Shown here: positions 15,305 through 23,735 of the stretch, piece by piece
Position numbering within the stretch: position 1 is the stretch's first letter
How the letters are laid out: the number at the start of each line of letters is the position of its first letter
Source: Flavobacterium cauense R2A-7
Lineage (GTDB): Bacteria; Bacteroidota; Bacteroidia; Flavobacteriales; Flavobacteriaceae
Direction of reading: 5' to 3'
Length of the DNA stretch: 64,000 nucleotides
Assembly (NCBI RefSeq): GCF_000498475.1
Contig: NZ_AVBI01000019.1
Coordinates: 124,001 to 188,000 of the forward strand
Made by a program: the position numbers and the translations under genes
The notes under the pieces: generated by a model
Told to the model about the DNA's origin: nothing
The model's database searches: none
The model's input: the letters and a program-made list of their open reading frames with translations, nothing else

Positions 15305-16285
15305 TTATCGTTTGTTGAATTCTTCGTGATTGTCAATAAAAGTAATTTTTCGTGTTGGCGCTACATTCACACGCAAATCGAAAATATCAAAACGGTTATA
15401 ATGTCCGAGAATATCGTGCATTTGCTTCGGTTGGATGCATTTCTGCAAATCGATTTCCGCATAGGTAATACCTTCCTCATCAATCAACGGTTCGCCAATG
15501 ACAGCGCCATTCGGACCCACAAATCCGGAGAACGCCGAGTTTTTGCGCGTCAATAATTCCTCCACATTCGGAACGTCGTCGCGTAACGCATCCATGATTT
15601 CTTGCGAAATGGTCGAACACGAAACAATCGTAAACAATTTTCCTTCAAAAGAATGTGCTGCGGCACGGATTTTTATGGCTTCTGCCATGTTATAATCGGG
15701 TGGGGCAACTGGTAAGGAAATGTAATTCGCAATGTGAATCAGTTCGCCTTGTGATAGTAGTGTGAAACGCGCCAACGTATTGGTGTTTTCGCCACAAGCC
15801 AACGTTCCGATCGGACCAATTTCTGTATCGTATACTTTTAAGGACGAACCGTCTCCGGAGGTCCACGTTAGTTTTTCTGCCCAGGTGGGAACCAATTTTC
15901 TATGTTTCCCGATAACTGTTCCGGTGTTGTCAATAATTAAATTGGTATTGTAAATCTCGCCGTAGCTTTTGCCACGTTCGTTGATTCCGATTACAATATG
16001 AATATTATAGTCTTTTGCGGCCTGATATAAAGCTTGCATCGATTCGTCCTCAACAGCAACCGAATTCTTATACAATTCTTCATACCATTTGCTGCCCTGA
16101 ACCGGCGTCATAATCCAGTTCCAATAAGGGTAACCGGCGATGAAAACTTCGGGGAAGGCAATTAACTGCGCTCCGTTTGAACTGGCTTCTTTGATAAAAC
16201 CAATCGCTTTTTCAATTGTTTTTTCTACGTTTAGAAAAACTGGTGACGTTTGTACGGTAGCGGCTTTAAATTTTTTAAAATCCAT
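15305..16285 (-). CDS. Nitrilase-superfamily carbon-nitrogen hydrolase
   Basis: A 326-residue enzyme with the full nitrilase triad: E46 (FPEVFIAGYP), K130 (HRKLVPT) and C164 (LACGENTN). The CGEN environment and length resemble true nitrilases (branch 1) rather than amidases. Nitrilases turn a nitrile into an acid and ammonia, and some members act on amides. In this operon it may supply an aromatic acid from a nitrile, or hydrolyse a ring-cleavage amide to maleylpyruvate or maleate; the sequence alone cannot decide. Gaps to neighbours are 43 bases upstream and about 117 bases (filled by a repeat) downstream. No signal peptide, so cytoplasmic. Confidence 0.87.
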   Translation of the reverse strand: MDFKKFKAATVQTSPVFLNVEKTIEKAIGFIKEASSNGAQLIAFPEVFIAGYPYWNWIMTPVQGSKWYEELYKNSVAVEDESMQALYQAAKDYNIHIVIGINERGKSYGEIYNTNLIIDNTGTVIGKHRKLVPTWAEKLTWTSGDGSSLKVYDTEIGPIGTLACGENTNTLARFTLLSQGELIHIANYISLPVAPPDYNMAEAIKIRAAAHSFEGKLFTIVSCSTISQEIMDALRDDVPNVEELLTRKNSAFSGFVGPNGAVIGEPLIDEEGITYAEIDLQKCIQPKQMHDILGHYNRFDIFDLRVNVAPTRKITFIDNHEEFNKR

Positions 16286-16300
16286 GAATAGTATTTGTTA

Positions 16301-16327
16301 TGCCCTTCGACAAGCTCAGGGTGACGG
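16301..16327. repeat. CCCTTCGACAAGCTCAGGG dispersed repeat
   Basis: TGCCCTTCGACAAGCTCAGGGTGACGG, a short palindromic repeat with CCCT/AGGG arms, found in the 43-base gap between the thioesterase and nitrilase genes. The core TTCGA and the CTCAG resemble the other palindromic repeat family of this window. Confidence 0.6.
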
Positions 16328-16328
16328 A

Positions 16329-16751
16329 TTAGACAACGAATTTACTTATTTTATTTCTCATTTCCTCGGTAAAGGCTTCCGCTTTAATGCTGTCGCGGTT
16401 TTCTCCGAAGGCAATGTTTACTAAGGTTACTTCGCCTTCCACACAGGTTTTTCCTTGTTCGTCTTCGAAACGGAATCCGCATAGTAGGGAAGAATCGCCC
16501 AGTTTTTTTACCCAAAGTTTTTTGGTTAAGGTTTCGCCTAATCGTGCGGCTTTTTTGAATTGTACTTTCAAATCTACTGTTGGAATACCGTTGGTTTCGT
16601 GCATTTTGGAAAACGGACGGTCTAAGGCTTCTTCAAACCAATCTTCGACAATGCCGTTAAGCATTTCGAGAAATCTTGGGTAAAACACAATTCCGGCATA
16701 ATCAATATGTTGGAAACGGATTTTTTCTTCTTTAATAAAATAGTTGTTCAT
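16329..16751 (-). CDS. Hotdog-fold acyl-CoA thioesterase (4HBT-like)
   Basis: A 140-residue single hotdog domain. The catalytic Asp is D17 in HIDYAGIVFYPRFLEML, followed by the long helix and the strands DLKVQFKKAARLGETL and FRFEDEQGKTCVEGE typical of 4-hydroxybenzoyl-CoA thioesterase/YbgC-type enzymes. Expected role: release of the hydroxylated aromatic acid from its CoA thioester before ring cleavage. The start at MNNYFIKEEK was chosen because the 22 codons further upstream fall within a dispersed repeat. It lies between the FMN glutamate-synthase-like and nitrilase genes in the operon. Confidence 0.85.
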   Translation of the reverse strand: MNNYFIKEEKIRFQHIDYAGIVFYPRFLEMLNGIVEDWFEEALDRPFSKMHETNGIPTVDLKVQFKKAARLGETLTKKLWVKKLGDSSLLCGFRFEDEQGKTCVEGEVTLVNIAFGENRDSIKAEAFTEEMRNKISKFVV

Positions 16752-16763
16752 TGTTCTGTATTT

Positions 16764-16854
16764 TAGCCCCGATAGAGCCGGTATCCTTTTTTGGTTGCCT
16801 GAGGCTCTCGAAGGCAACCGAAAAAGATAAAGGCGAAAGCGGGAATTAGCTCCT
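16764..16854 (+). repeat. Composite dispersed repeat (copy B) with an internal palindrome
   Basis: Begins TAGCCCCGATAGAGCCGG, contains the perfect palindrome GGTTGCCT...AGGCAACC (16793-16819), and ends GCGAAAGCGGGAATTAGCTCC. The ends match copy A at 15201-15281 in the opposite orientation. The right end touches the stop codon of the FMN-binding glutamate-synthase-like gene. Confidence 0.7.
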
Positions 16855-18436
16855 AAAAATTTTCTGCCGATGCTTTTTTCCAGAAAAACTGATATTCCTT
16901 CGGAACAGTGTTTTCGTTGAGTAAGCAGCCCGGTTCGATTTCGGGAAACATTTCATAATAAGTTTCAATTTTTGATCCGCCAATGCGCGCACTGATAACG
17001 GTTCGGTCGACTTCATCCGGATGGCGCAAACCTGCCGAAGCCATTAGTTCCATGGCACTTTTCACGGTTTCGTGTTGGAAACGGGCTACGCGAACGCTTT
17101 TTTCTTCGGGAACCAAGCCTTTTGTTAATTTAGGATCTTGCGTGGCGACTCCGGTCGGACACGTATTGGCGTGACATTCCAAAGCCTGAATGCAACCCAG
17201 CGCGAACATCATGCCGCGTGCCGAATTGCAGACATCCGCTCCTATGGAAAGGCATTTTATGATGTCGAAACCAGTGATTACTTTTCCGCTGGCGATAATT
17301 TTGATTTCGTCTTTAATGCCAAATCCGTTCAAACTATCGTAAACAAACGCTAAAGCTTCGCGCAATGGCATTCCCACGTGATCGGAATATTCCTGTGGTG
17401 CTGCGCCTGTTCCGCCTTCGCCACCGTCTACCGTTATGAAATCGAAATAGGTTTTGGTAGCCACCATCGCTTTACAAATAGACATGAATTCGGATTTGTT
17501 TCCGATGCAGATTTTCATCCCGATGGGTTTTCCACCCGAACCTTTTCGTAATAATTTGATGAAATCCATCAGTTCCAAAGGATTGGAAAAAGCGGAATGT
17601 CTAGGAGGTGAAATGATATCGTTTCCTTTTTCGACCAAACGAATCGCTGCTATTTCATCGGTAACTTTTTGTTTTGGTAAAATACCGCCATGACCCGGTT
17701 TTGCGCCTTGGGAGAACTTGATTTCAATCATTTTTACGTTGTCCAGCGTGGCTCGTTTTGTAAACTCATCATAAGAGAATTTTCCATCTTTATCGCGACA
17801 GCTGAAATAACCGGTTCCGATATTCCAAACCACGTCGCCACCTGGTTCTAAATGATAGGGGGAAAGTCCGCCTTCACCGGTATTATGGTAAAAACCGCCT
17901 TGTTTTGCTCCCGAATTTAGGGCTAAAATGGCATTTTTACTTAGTGAACCGAAACTCATCGCACTGATGTTAAACAAACTAGCGTCATAAGGTTTCTCAC
18001 ACTGAGAAGAGCCGATTTTTATTTTGGGATTGGAATTGACTTCGGCAAACGGAATGGCTTTAATACTATGATTAATCCATTTATAGCCCGATTCATAAAC
18101 ATCTAATTGTGTTCCGAAAGGCATGGAATCGGTTTCCTTTTTACTTCTTTGGTATACCAAACTGCGTTGTAAGCGGTTAAAAGGTTTTCCGGTGGTGTCG
18201 CTTTCAATGAAGTATTGGCGCATTTCCGGTCCGATAGATTCCAGCAAATAGCGCATTCTACCTAAAAGCGGGAAATTTCTTTTGATGGTTTGTTTGGACT
18301 GATACATGTCGTACAATCCCATTAAAATCAAAGGAATGAAAATCAATAACAGCAAACTGAATTTCCAGTTTACATAAATAAGCATCCCTGTTAGAGACAA
18401 TACTGTAATGCTGATAATAATGAATGCTTTTCTCAT
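16853..18436 (-). CDS. FMN-binding glutamate-synthase-family protein, membrane-anchored
   Basis: A 527-residue protein. Two N-terminal hydrophobic helices (about residues 4-22 and 26-45) are followed by the FMN/TIM-barrel domain of the glutamate synthase large subunit (FNISAMSFGSLSKNAILALN; GEGGLSPYHLEPGGDVVWNIG; TVDGGEGGTGAAP). The iron-sulfur cysteines C-x5-C-x4-C (GCIQALECHANTCPTG) are present. It lacks the glutaminase and GXGXG domains, so it is not classical GltB. Archaeal-type and stand-alone forms transfer electrons to an unknown reaction. Its place inside an aromatic operon is unexplained. It lies 7 bases from the CoA ligase gene, so it is cotranscribed with it. Confidence 0.82.
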   Translation of the reverse strand: MRKAFIIISITVLSLTGMLIYVNWKFSLLLLIFIPLILMGLYDMYQSKQTIKRNFPLLGRMRYLLESIGPEMRQYFIESDTTGKPFNRLQRSLVYQRSKKETDSMPFGTQLDVYESGYKWINHSIKAIPFAEVNSNPKIKIGSSQCEKPYDASLFNISAMSFGSLSKNAILALNSGAKQGGFYHNTGEGGLSPYHLEPGGDVVWNIGTGYFSCRDKDGKFSYDEFTKRATLDNVKMIEIKFSQGAKPGHGGILPKQKVTDEIAAIRLVEKGNDIISPPRHSAFSNPLELMDFIKLLRKGSGGKPIGMKICIGNKSEFMSICKAMVATKTYFDFITVDGGEGGTGAAPQEYSDHVGMPLREALAFVYDSLNGFGIKDEIKIIASGKVITGFDIIKCLSIGADVCNSARGMMFALGCIQALECHANTCPTGVATQDPKLTKGLVPEEKSVRVARFQHETVKSAMELMASAGLRHPDEVDRTVISARIGGSKIETYYEMFPEIEPGCLLNENTVPKEYQFFWKKASAENF

Positions 18437-18443
18437 GGTTTCT

Positions 18444-20033
18444 TTATTTTAATTTGAAACGCTGAATTTTTCCGGTTTCCGTTTTTGGTAAATTCTCCAT
18501 AAAGTTAATAACTCTTGGGTATTTATACGGCGCAGCTACTTCTTTAAACCACAACTGAATAGCTTTTACTAATTCATCCGTTGCTTTATGTTTTTCTTTT
18601 AAAACGATATGAGCACAAACCAGCATTCCGCGTTCTTCATCGGGTAAACCCACTACGGCACATTCCAGAATTTCTTCGTGAGTTAAAAGTACGCTTTCTA
18701 CTTCAATTGCCGCAATATTATAGCCGGAAGAAATAATCATATCATCGCCACGTGCCACAAACCAAAAATATCCGTCTTCGTCCTGACGGAAAATATCGCC
18801 GGTTAAATTCCAACCGTTCTCGACATATTCGCGTTGTTTTTCTTCACGGTTTAGGTATTTGCAACCGGTGATTCCGCGAACGGCTAATCTTCCTGGTGTA
18901 TTTCTGGGTGCTTCATTTCCTTTGGAATCAATTATTTTGGCTTCATAACCCGTTACGGCTACACCGGTGGAACCCGGTTTCATATTTCCTTCGTTGGAAG
19001 AAATGAAGATGTGTAACATTTCCGTGGCTCCAATGCCGTCAATAATTTTTAAACCGGTTGCGTTGTACCAGTCTTCCCAAACTTTTAAAGGGAGTGTTTC
19101 TCCAGCCGATACACATTTACGCAGGCTGGAAATATCGTATTCTTTTACTTTTGTTGTGATGATGCGCCAAGCGGTAGGTGCTGTAAAACAAACAGTTACT
19201 TTATACTCCTGAATGGCCTGTAGAAGTAAATCGGGAGTAGGTTTTTCGATTAGAAATGTGGACGCTCCGAAATACATCGGAAACAAAACCAATCCGCCCA
19301 AGCCAAAGGTGAATCCGAGTGGCGGACTTCCGGTGAAAACATCGCTTGATGTCGGTTGTAATGAATACGGAGGAAAAGCTTCGCAGATGTTTAAAATATC
19401 TTTGTGGTAATGCGCCGTCATTTTAGGTAAACCCGTTGTTCCTGAGGTGAAACCAATTAAGGCGATACTATCGGATTTTGTGTGGTAATTGTTGAAGGTT
19501 TTTGGTTTGGACTGCATTAGGTCTTCTAATTCAGAATTTCGGAAATAGCAGCTGTTTCTCAAAAAAGGAGAGTCGACCAATTCCATTTCTTCGCAAAGTG
19601 AACTATCGCATAAAACATGGGATATTTCGGCACAGTCAATAATTGTGGTTAATTCTTTTGAACGCAACAAAGGCATTGTGGCTACAACAACTCCGCCAGC
19701 TTTCAGAATGGCATACCAGCAGGCGACCATCATTGGGTTATTTGCAGAGCGAATCAATACTCGATTTCCTGATTTCAGACCCAAATCATCTATTAAAACA
19801 TGCGCAATCTGGTTTGCTTTTTCATACAAATCATTGTATGTCCATTTTTCCTCAAACGTTTGGATGCAAGTTGCATTACCATGTCCGTTTTTGATATGAA
19901 AATCGAGTAACCGTTCCACACAATTCAGCATTTCCGGATGTTGGAATTGCGGTAGATTTTCAAAAATATAGTCCGGTTGTAATTCCGGAGCAGGTAAGCT
20001 ATTGTGAGCGAAATTATCTTCGTAATGTTTCAT
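18444..20033 (-). CDS. Aryl-CoA ligase (2-aminobenzoate/benzoate-CoA ligase type)
   Basis: A 529-residue AMP-forming ligase. The P-loop is FTSGTTGLPKM (about residues 195-205), and later motifs are DGIGATEM, LTGDIFRQDEDGYFWFVARGDD and YNIAAIEVE. The catalytic Lys is K522 in PKTETGKIQ. The length equals that of 2-aminobenzoate- and benzoate-CoA ligases (about 530). It activates an aromatic acid to its CoA thioester with ATP. The flavin monooxygenase/OYE fusion two genes upstream acts on salicylyl- or 2-aminobenzoyl-CoA in known systems, so salicylate or anthranilate is the likely substrate; the choice is open. Spacing to neighbours is 2-7 bases. Confidence 0.87.
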   Translation of the reverse strand: MKHYEDNFAHNSLPAPELQPDYIFENLPQFQHPEMLNCVERLLDFHIKNGHGNATCIQTFEEKWTYNDLYEKANQIAHVLIDDLGLKSGNRVLIRSANNPMMVACWYAILKAGGVVVATMPLLRSKELTTIIDCAEISHVLCDSSLCEEMELVDSPFLRNSCYFRNSELEDLMQSKPKTFNNYHTKSDSIALIGFTSGTTGLPKMTAHYHKDILNICEAFPPYSLQPTSSDVFTGSPPLGFTFGLGGLVLFPMYFGASTFLIEKPTPDLLLQAIQEYKVTVCFTAPTAWRIITTKVKEYDISSLRKCVSAGETLPLKVWEDWYNATGLKIIDGIGATEMLHIFISSNEGNMKPGSTGVAVTGYEAKIIDSKGNEAPRNTPGRLAVRGITGCKYLNREEKQREYVENGWNLTGDIFRQDEDGYFWFVARGDDMIISSGYNIAAIEVESVLLTHEEILECAVVGLPDEERGMLVCAHIVLKEKHKATDELVKAIQLWFKEVAAPYKYPRVINFMENLPKTETGKIQRFKLK

Positions 20034-20035
20034 GG

Positions 20036-20935
20036 TTAACTTTTTAGAAAGCGTTTTACAGCATTAAAATAAACGTCCTTAGCATCGAGCCAGCCGTAAT
20101 GACTGCAGTTTTTTATTGTAATTAATTCCGAATTAGGAAATGCGGTTTTGATTTCCTGAGCCGTTTCAATGCTGATAATATCGTTTTCTCCCTGAAGGAT
20201 TAAAACCGGTTTTTTAAAGTTTTTGAATTTGTCGGAACAATCAAAATTAGTGTTAATCAAGTTTTGAAAAACGATGGAATTGATGTCGAAATTTGCCTGA
20301 ATGAGTCGTTCTGCGATGATAGGCGCTTTGGTTTTATCGAAAACATAAGCGTTTGCTAAATACTTAGCTCTTAATTTTCTTGTTTTGAGCGAGTTGTCTC
20401 CATTGTTGATTTTAGCAGCATAAAAATCAACACTGTCTTTTTGGATTTTGGTTAAATTGTCGGCAATCCGTTTTTGAGCATATCTCGTAAAATTCATGTT
20501 AATGCCTCCAGAGGAAGAAAATATTATTTTTTCAACTGCATCCGGATGTTTTGAAGTGTAATAAGCAGCAAGCATTCCGCCGAATGAATGACCAAGGATT
20601 GTCCACTTTTCAATATTCAAATACTTCCGTAAATTTTCCATATCCTGAACCATCAAGTCCATTGTGATGTGTTCACTGTCAATTTTTTCCACGGTTGATT
20701 TTCCGGTTCCTCTTTGATCGTAAATAATGGTTTGGTACCCGAATTTGGAAATTTCATCCGCAATATAACTGAATCCTTCACAATTCATTCCCGGTCCGCC
20801 GTTAATGATTAAAATCGGTTGTCCTGAACCAAAGGTTTTGTAGTGCAATTTGGAGTTACCGCTGGTAATTGTTTTTTCTTTTTGAGAAAAAACATTTACA
20901 GAAACGAGAAGAAAAAGTAGCAACATTTGCTTCAT
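20036..20935 (-). CDS. Exported alpha/beta hydrolase (proline-iminopeptidase-like)
   Basis: A 299-residue alpha/beta hydrolase with an N-terminal signal peptide (MKQMLLLFLLVSVNVFSQ). Visible motifs are the oxyanion HGGP-type loop INGGPGMNCEG, YDQRGTGKS, the nucleophile elbow GHSFGG (Ser about 114), the acid in LQGENDIIS and the His in NCSHYGWLD. It resembles proline iminopeptidases but the substrate is unknown. The predicted periplasmic location is odd in an operon of cytoplasmic CoA enzymes; it might release the aromatic substrate from a conjugate (ester or peptide) before uptake, which is speculation. Gaps to both neighbours are 2 bases. Confidence 0.83.
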   Translation of the reverse strand: MKQMLLLFLLVSVNVFSQKEKTITSGNSKLHYKTFGSGQPILIINGGPGMNCEGFSYIADEISKFGYQTIIYDQRGTGKSTVEKIDSEHITMDLMVQDMENLRKYLNIEKWTILGHSFGGMLAAYYTSKHPDAVEKIIFSSSGGINMNFTRYAQKRIADNLTKIQKDSVDFYAAKINNGDNSLKTRKLRAKYLANAYVFDKTKAPIIAERLIQANFDINSIVFQNLINTNFDCSDKFKNFKKPVLILQGENDIISIETAQEIKTAFPNSELITIKNCSHYGWLDAKDVYFNAVKRFLKS

Positions 20936-20937
20936 GA

Positions 20938-23244
20938 TTAATCCTTTTTATTGCTCTTAGGTTTCAATGCTTTTTTCATTCCTTCCATCATTTTACGTTC
21001 CGAAGCCTTTAATGGATATGAATGGGTATTTCCGGCTTTGTATTGCTTTGGAACATCAGAAGTTTCCAATTGTTCATAGGCTTGAGCGTTTCGTACGAAA
21101 GAAGCATCAGCCAATAATGGTCGTCCCAGTGATACCAAATCGGCTCTTCCGTTTAAGAGTATGGTATTGATTTGATCGATATCCTGAATATAACCAGCTG
21201 TAATGGTAGGAATATGAACGGTATTTCGAACCATATCCGAAAAAGGAGTCTGCCACATTCTTCCGGTTTGCGGTTTTTGAGAAGCTACTGTATTTCCTGT
21301 AGACACGCTTATTATATCAGCTCCGACATCTTTAAAAGCTTGAGAAATGATGATAACATCGCTTTCTGAAATTCCGTTTTCTGCCCAATCGGAAGCGGAA
21401 ATTCGTACCGACATCGGTTTGGTTTGCGGAAAAGCTCTTCGCATTTCGGTAAAAACACGTAACGGAAATTTTAATCGGTTTTCGATGTTTCCTCCAAATT
21501 CGTCTTTACGGGTATTGGTAAGAGGTGAAAGGAAAGAAGCCAGTAAAAATCCGTGATGCGCCTGCAATTCAATCATGTCAAAACCGGCTTCGAGAGCATT
21601 TTTGGCGGCTTGTACGAATTCTGACGTCACTTTATCCATGTCTTCTAAAGTCATTTCTTTCGGACTGGCCATTTTTTCGTTAAACGGAATCGCTGAAGCG
21701 GAAATTAGTTCCCAGGCATTATCGATTGGTTCCGAAGTTCCTTCCCAAGGTTTCTTAAGAGCGCCTTTGCGTCCGGAATGTCCGAGTTGAATTCCTATCT
21801 TGGTTTTGGTATTTTTATGGATAAAATCTGTTGTTTTTTTCCATGCAATTATTTGTTCCTGAGTATATAAACCGGCACAACCTAAAGTAATGCGTCCGGT
21901 TTCTGAAATTGCGGTCATTTCTGCTATAATCAAGCCTACGCCACCTGTGGCACGACTTCCATAATGCACCAGATGCCAATCGTTAACCACACCGTTTTCT
22001 GCTGAATATTGCCCCATCGGTGACATTGCGATTCTGTTCTGCAAGGTCATATCACGTAAAGTGAAATCGGTAAAAGCTGCCGGAATACTTAAATTTAGAT
22101 TGTTTTGAAACGTGTTGAATTCGGCTAAAACCTTATCTGTAAAAGACTTGTCACGCAAACGCAGGTTTTCAAAAGTTACTTTTTTAGCACGCGTCATGCA
22201 TCCGAAAGCAAACTGATAAAACGGATGTTGCATGTTTCGGTCCATGTTTTCAAACCAGTCCAAAGATACTAATGCAGCGTGTTGAATCATTTCTACCGTA
22301 TTTCTTCGGGATTTGTCGTACTGCTCAAAAGCGGCCTGTACATTGTTTGGGTTTGCTATTACCGCATCAGATAGACCAATCGCGCAATCCATTGCCAGTT
22401 TTGTTCCTGAACCAATAGAGTAGTGGGCTGTAGCTTTCGCGTCACCCAATAAAACGATGTTGTTATGGTACCATTTTTCATTGGTTACATGCGGGAATTG
22501 ACGCCAGTGGGATTTGTTTGAAATTAGCGGATGTCCGTCCAATTCTTCTTTGAATATTTCAGCTATTTTTTGAATAGTATCTTCTTCGTTGGTGATTTCA
22601 AATCCGTGTTTTTTCCAGGTTTCATCGCTGCATTCGAAAATCCAGGTGCTCATTCCTTTTTCGTATTGGTACGAATGCGCCACAATCGTTCCGTGAGGTG
22701 TAGAACGGAAAAAATAGGTAAATGCATCCAAAGGTTTGGTTGAACCTAACCAAACGAAACGGTTCTTCTTTAAGGTGATTTTGGTTCCGAACGCTTTCTC
22801 GTTGGCGGTTCGTATGCCGCTGGCAATTCCGTCGGCAGCCAAAATGATATCGGCGTCTTTGTATTGGGAAACATCCTCGATATTTTGTTCGAAATGAAGG
22901 TTTACGCCTTCTTCGATGCAGCGTTGTTGTAATAATTGAAGTAGTGTTTTTCGGGAACAACCGCAAAAACCGTTTCCGGCAATGCTTACGTTTTCTCCGT
23001 CGCGTGCCACTACAATATCATCCCAATAAGCGAATTTACTGCGAATCAGCTCATAAGATTTCATATCACGTTTCAGGAATTCTCCTAGAGTTTCATCGGA
23101 GAATACTACGCCGAAACCAAAACTGTCATCGGGTTTGTTCCGTTCGTAAACATCAATTTGGCAATGCGGCATTGCTTTTTTGGTAAGTATTGAAAAATAA
23201 AGTCCGCCTGGACCACCACCTATAACTGCTATTTTCATATTCAA
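20938..23244 (-). CDS. Flavin monooxygenase/old-yellow-enzyme fusion acting on an aryl-CoA
   Basis: A 768-residue two-domain enzyme. Residues 1 to about 385 form a FAD-dependent aromatic monooxygenase (GGGPGGLYFS near the start; LLGDAKATAHYSIGSGTKLA as the second FAD motif). Residues about 395-768 form an OYE-like NADH:flavin oxidoreductase (LRDMTLQNRIAMSPMGQYSA; GIQLGHSGRKG; ELQAHHGFLLASFLSPLTN). This architecture is known from salicylyl-CoA 5-hydroxylase and 2-aminobenzoyl-CoA monooxygenase/reductase. Predicted role: 5-hydroxylation (and possibly reduction) of the CoA-activated ring. A second Met two codons in, at 23238, may be the true start. Confidence 0.88.
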   Translation of the reverse strand: MNMKIAVIGGGPGGLYFSILTKKAMPHCQIDVYERNKPDDSFGFGVVFSDETLGEFLKRDMKSYELIRSKFAYWDDIVVARDGENVSIAGNGFCGCSRKTLLQLLQQRCIEEGVNLHFEQNIEDVSQYKDADIILAADGIASGIRTANEKAFGTKITLKKNRFVWLGSTKPLDAFTYFFRSTPHGTIVAHSYQYEKGMSTWIFECSDETWKKHGFEITNEEDTIQKIAEIFKEELDGHPLISNKSHWRQFPHVTNEKWYHNNIVLLGDAKATAHYSIGSGTKLAMDCAIGLSDAVIANPNNVQAAFEQYDKSRRNTVEMIQHAALVSLDWFENMDRNMQHPFYQFAFGCMTRAKKVTFENLRLRDKSFTDKVLAEFNTFQNNLNLSIPAAFTDFTLRDMTLQNRIAMSPMGQYSAENGVVNDWHLVHYGSRATGGVGLIIAEMTAISETGRITLGCAGLYTQEQIIAWKKTTDFIHKNTKTKIGIQLGHSGRKGALKKPWEGTSEPIDNAWELISASAIPFNEKMASPKEMTLEDMDKVTSEFVQAAKNALEAGFDMIELQAHHGFLLASFLSPLTNTRKDEFGGNIENRLKFPLRVFTEMRRAFPQTKPMSVRISASDWAENGISESDVIIISQAFKDVGADIISVSTGNTVASQKPQTGRMWQTPFSDMVRNTVHIPTITAGYIQDIDQINTILLNGRADLVSLGRPLLADASFVRNAQAYEQLETSDVPKQYKAGNTHSYPLKASERKMMEGMKKALKPKSNKKD

Positions 23245-23277
23245 ATTTCTATTGCTTTTCTATCGGCAATTTCATAA

Positions 23278-23733
23278 TTATTTTTTCATAAAATCGAAGG
23301 CTCCTTTTCTCAGATTGATGCCGTATTCGAGATAGGCTTTCAAACAGGCAAGAAAATTAGACCAACCGAACGAGTTGCCGGATAACCATTTTAAACCGGC
23401 TTCATTATTGTCCATGTCTTTTTCGGATATGGAAACTAAAGTTGAGTTGTTTAAGCTTTCAGACAGCTTAATTTCAACTAAAAGTTCTTTACCGGAATTC
23501 TCCCAATAATAGGAAATGTATTTGTCTTTTTCGATTTTACCAACGCGAACAGGACATTCGAAATCAAATTCGGGGAATTTCCAGATTAGATTTTTGCCTT
23601 CTTCCATTATTCCGGTGCTTTGAGAAATGAAATAATGGGTCATTTTTTCCGGATTGACAATCGCTTCAAATACCTCATTTATAGGTTTTTGAATTTGCAT
23701 TGCGACATTGATTTCTAATTTTTCGGGACTCAT
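23278..23733 (-). CDS. SRPBCC (AHSA1-like) domain protein
   Basis: A 151-residue single-domain protein with an SRPBCC/AHSA1 layout: MQIQKPINEVFEAIVNPEKMTHYF at the N-terminus, IWKFPEFDFECPVRVGKI in the middle, and a C-terminal helix GWSNFLACLKAYLEYG. The family binds hydrophobic ligands or acts as a co-chaperone-like module; no active site can be assigned. It lies between the flavin reductase and the monooxygenase genes (2 and 33 bases), so it may handle the aromatic substrate, which is inference from position only. Confidence 0.78.
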   Translation of the reverse strand: MSPEKLEINVAMQIQKPINEVFEAIVNPEKMTHYFISQSTGIMEEGKNLIWKFPEFDFECPVRVGKIEKDKYISYYWENSGKELLVEIKLSESLNNSTLVSISEKDMDNNEAGLKWLSGNSFGWSNFLACLKAYLEYGINLRKGAFDFMKK

Positions 23734-23735
23734 GG

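Noticed and set aside
16752-16817. N-terminal extension of the thioesterase
   Set aside because: These codons lie in the dispersed repeat at 16764-16854 and are not part of the hotdog domain.
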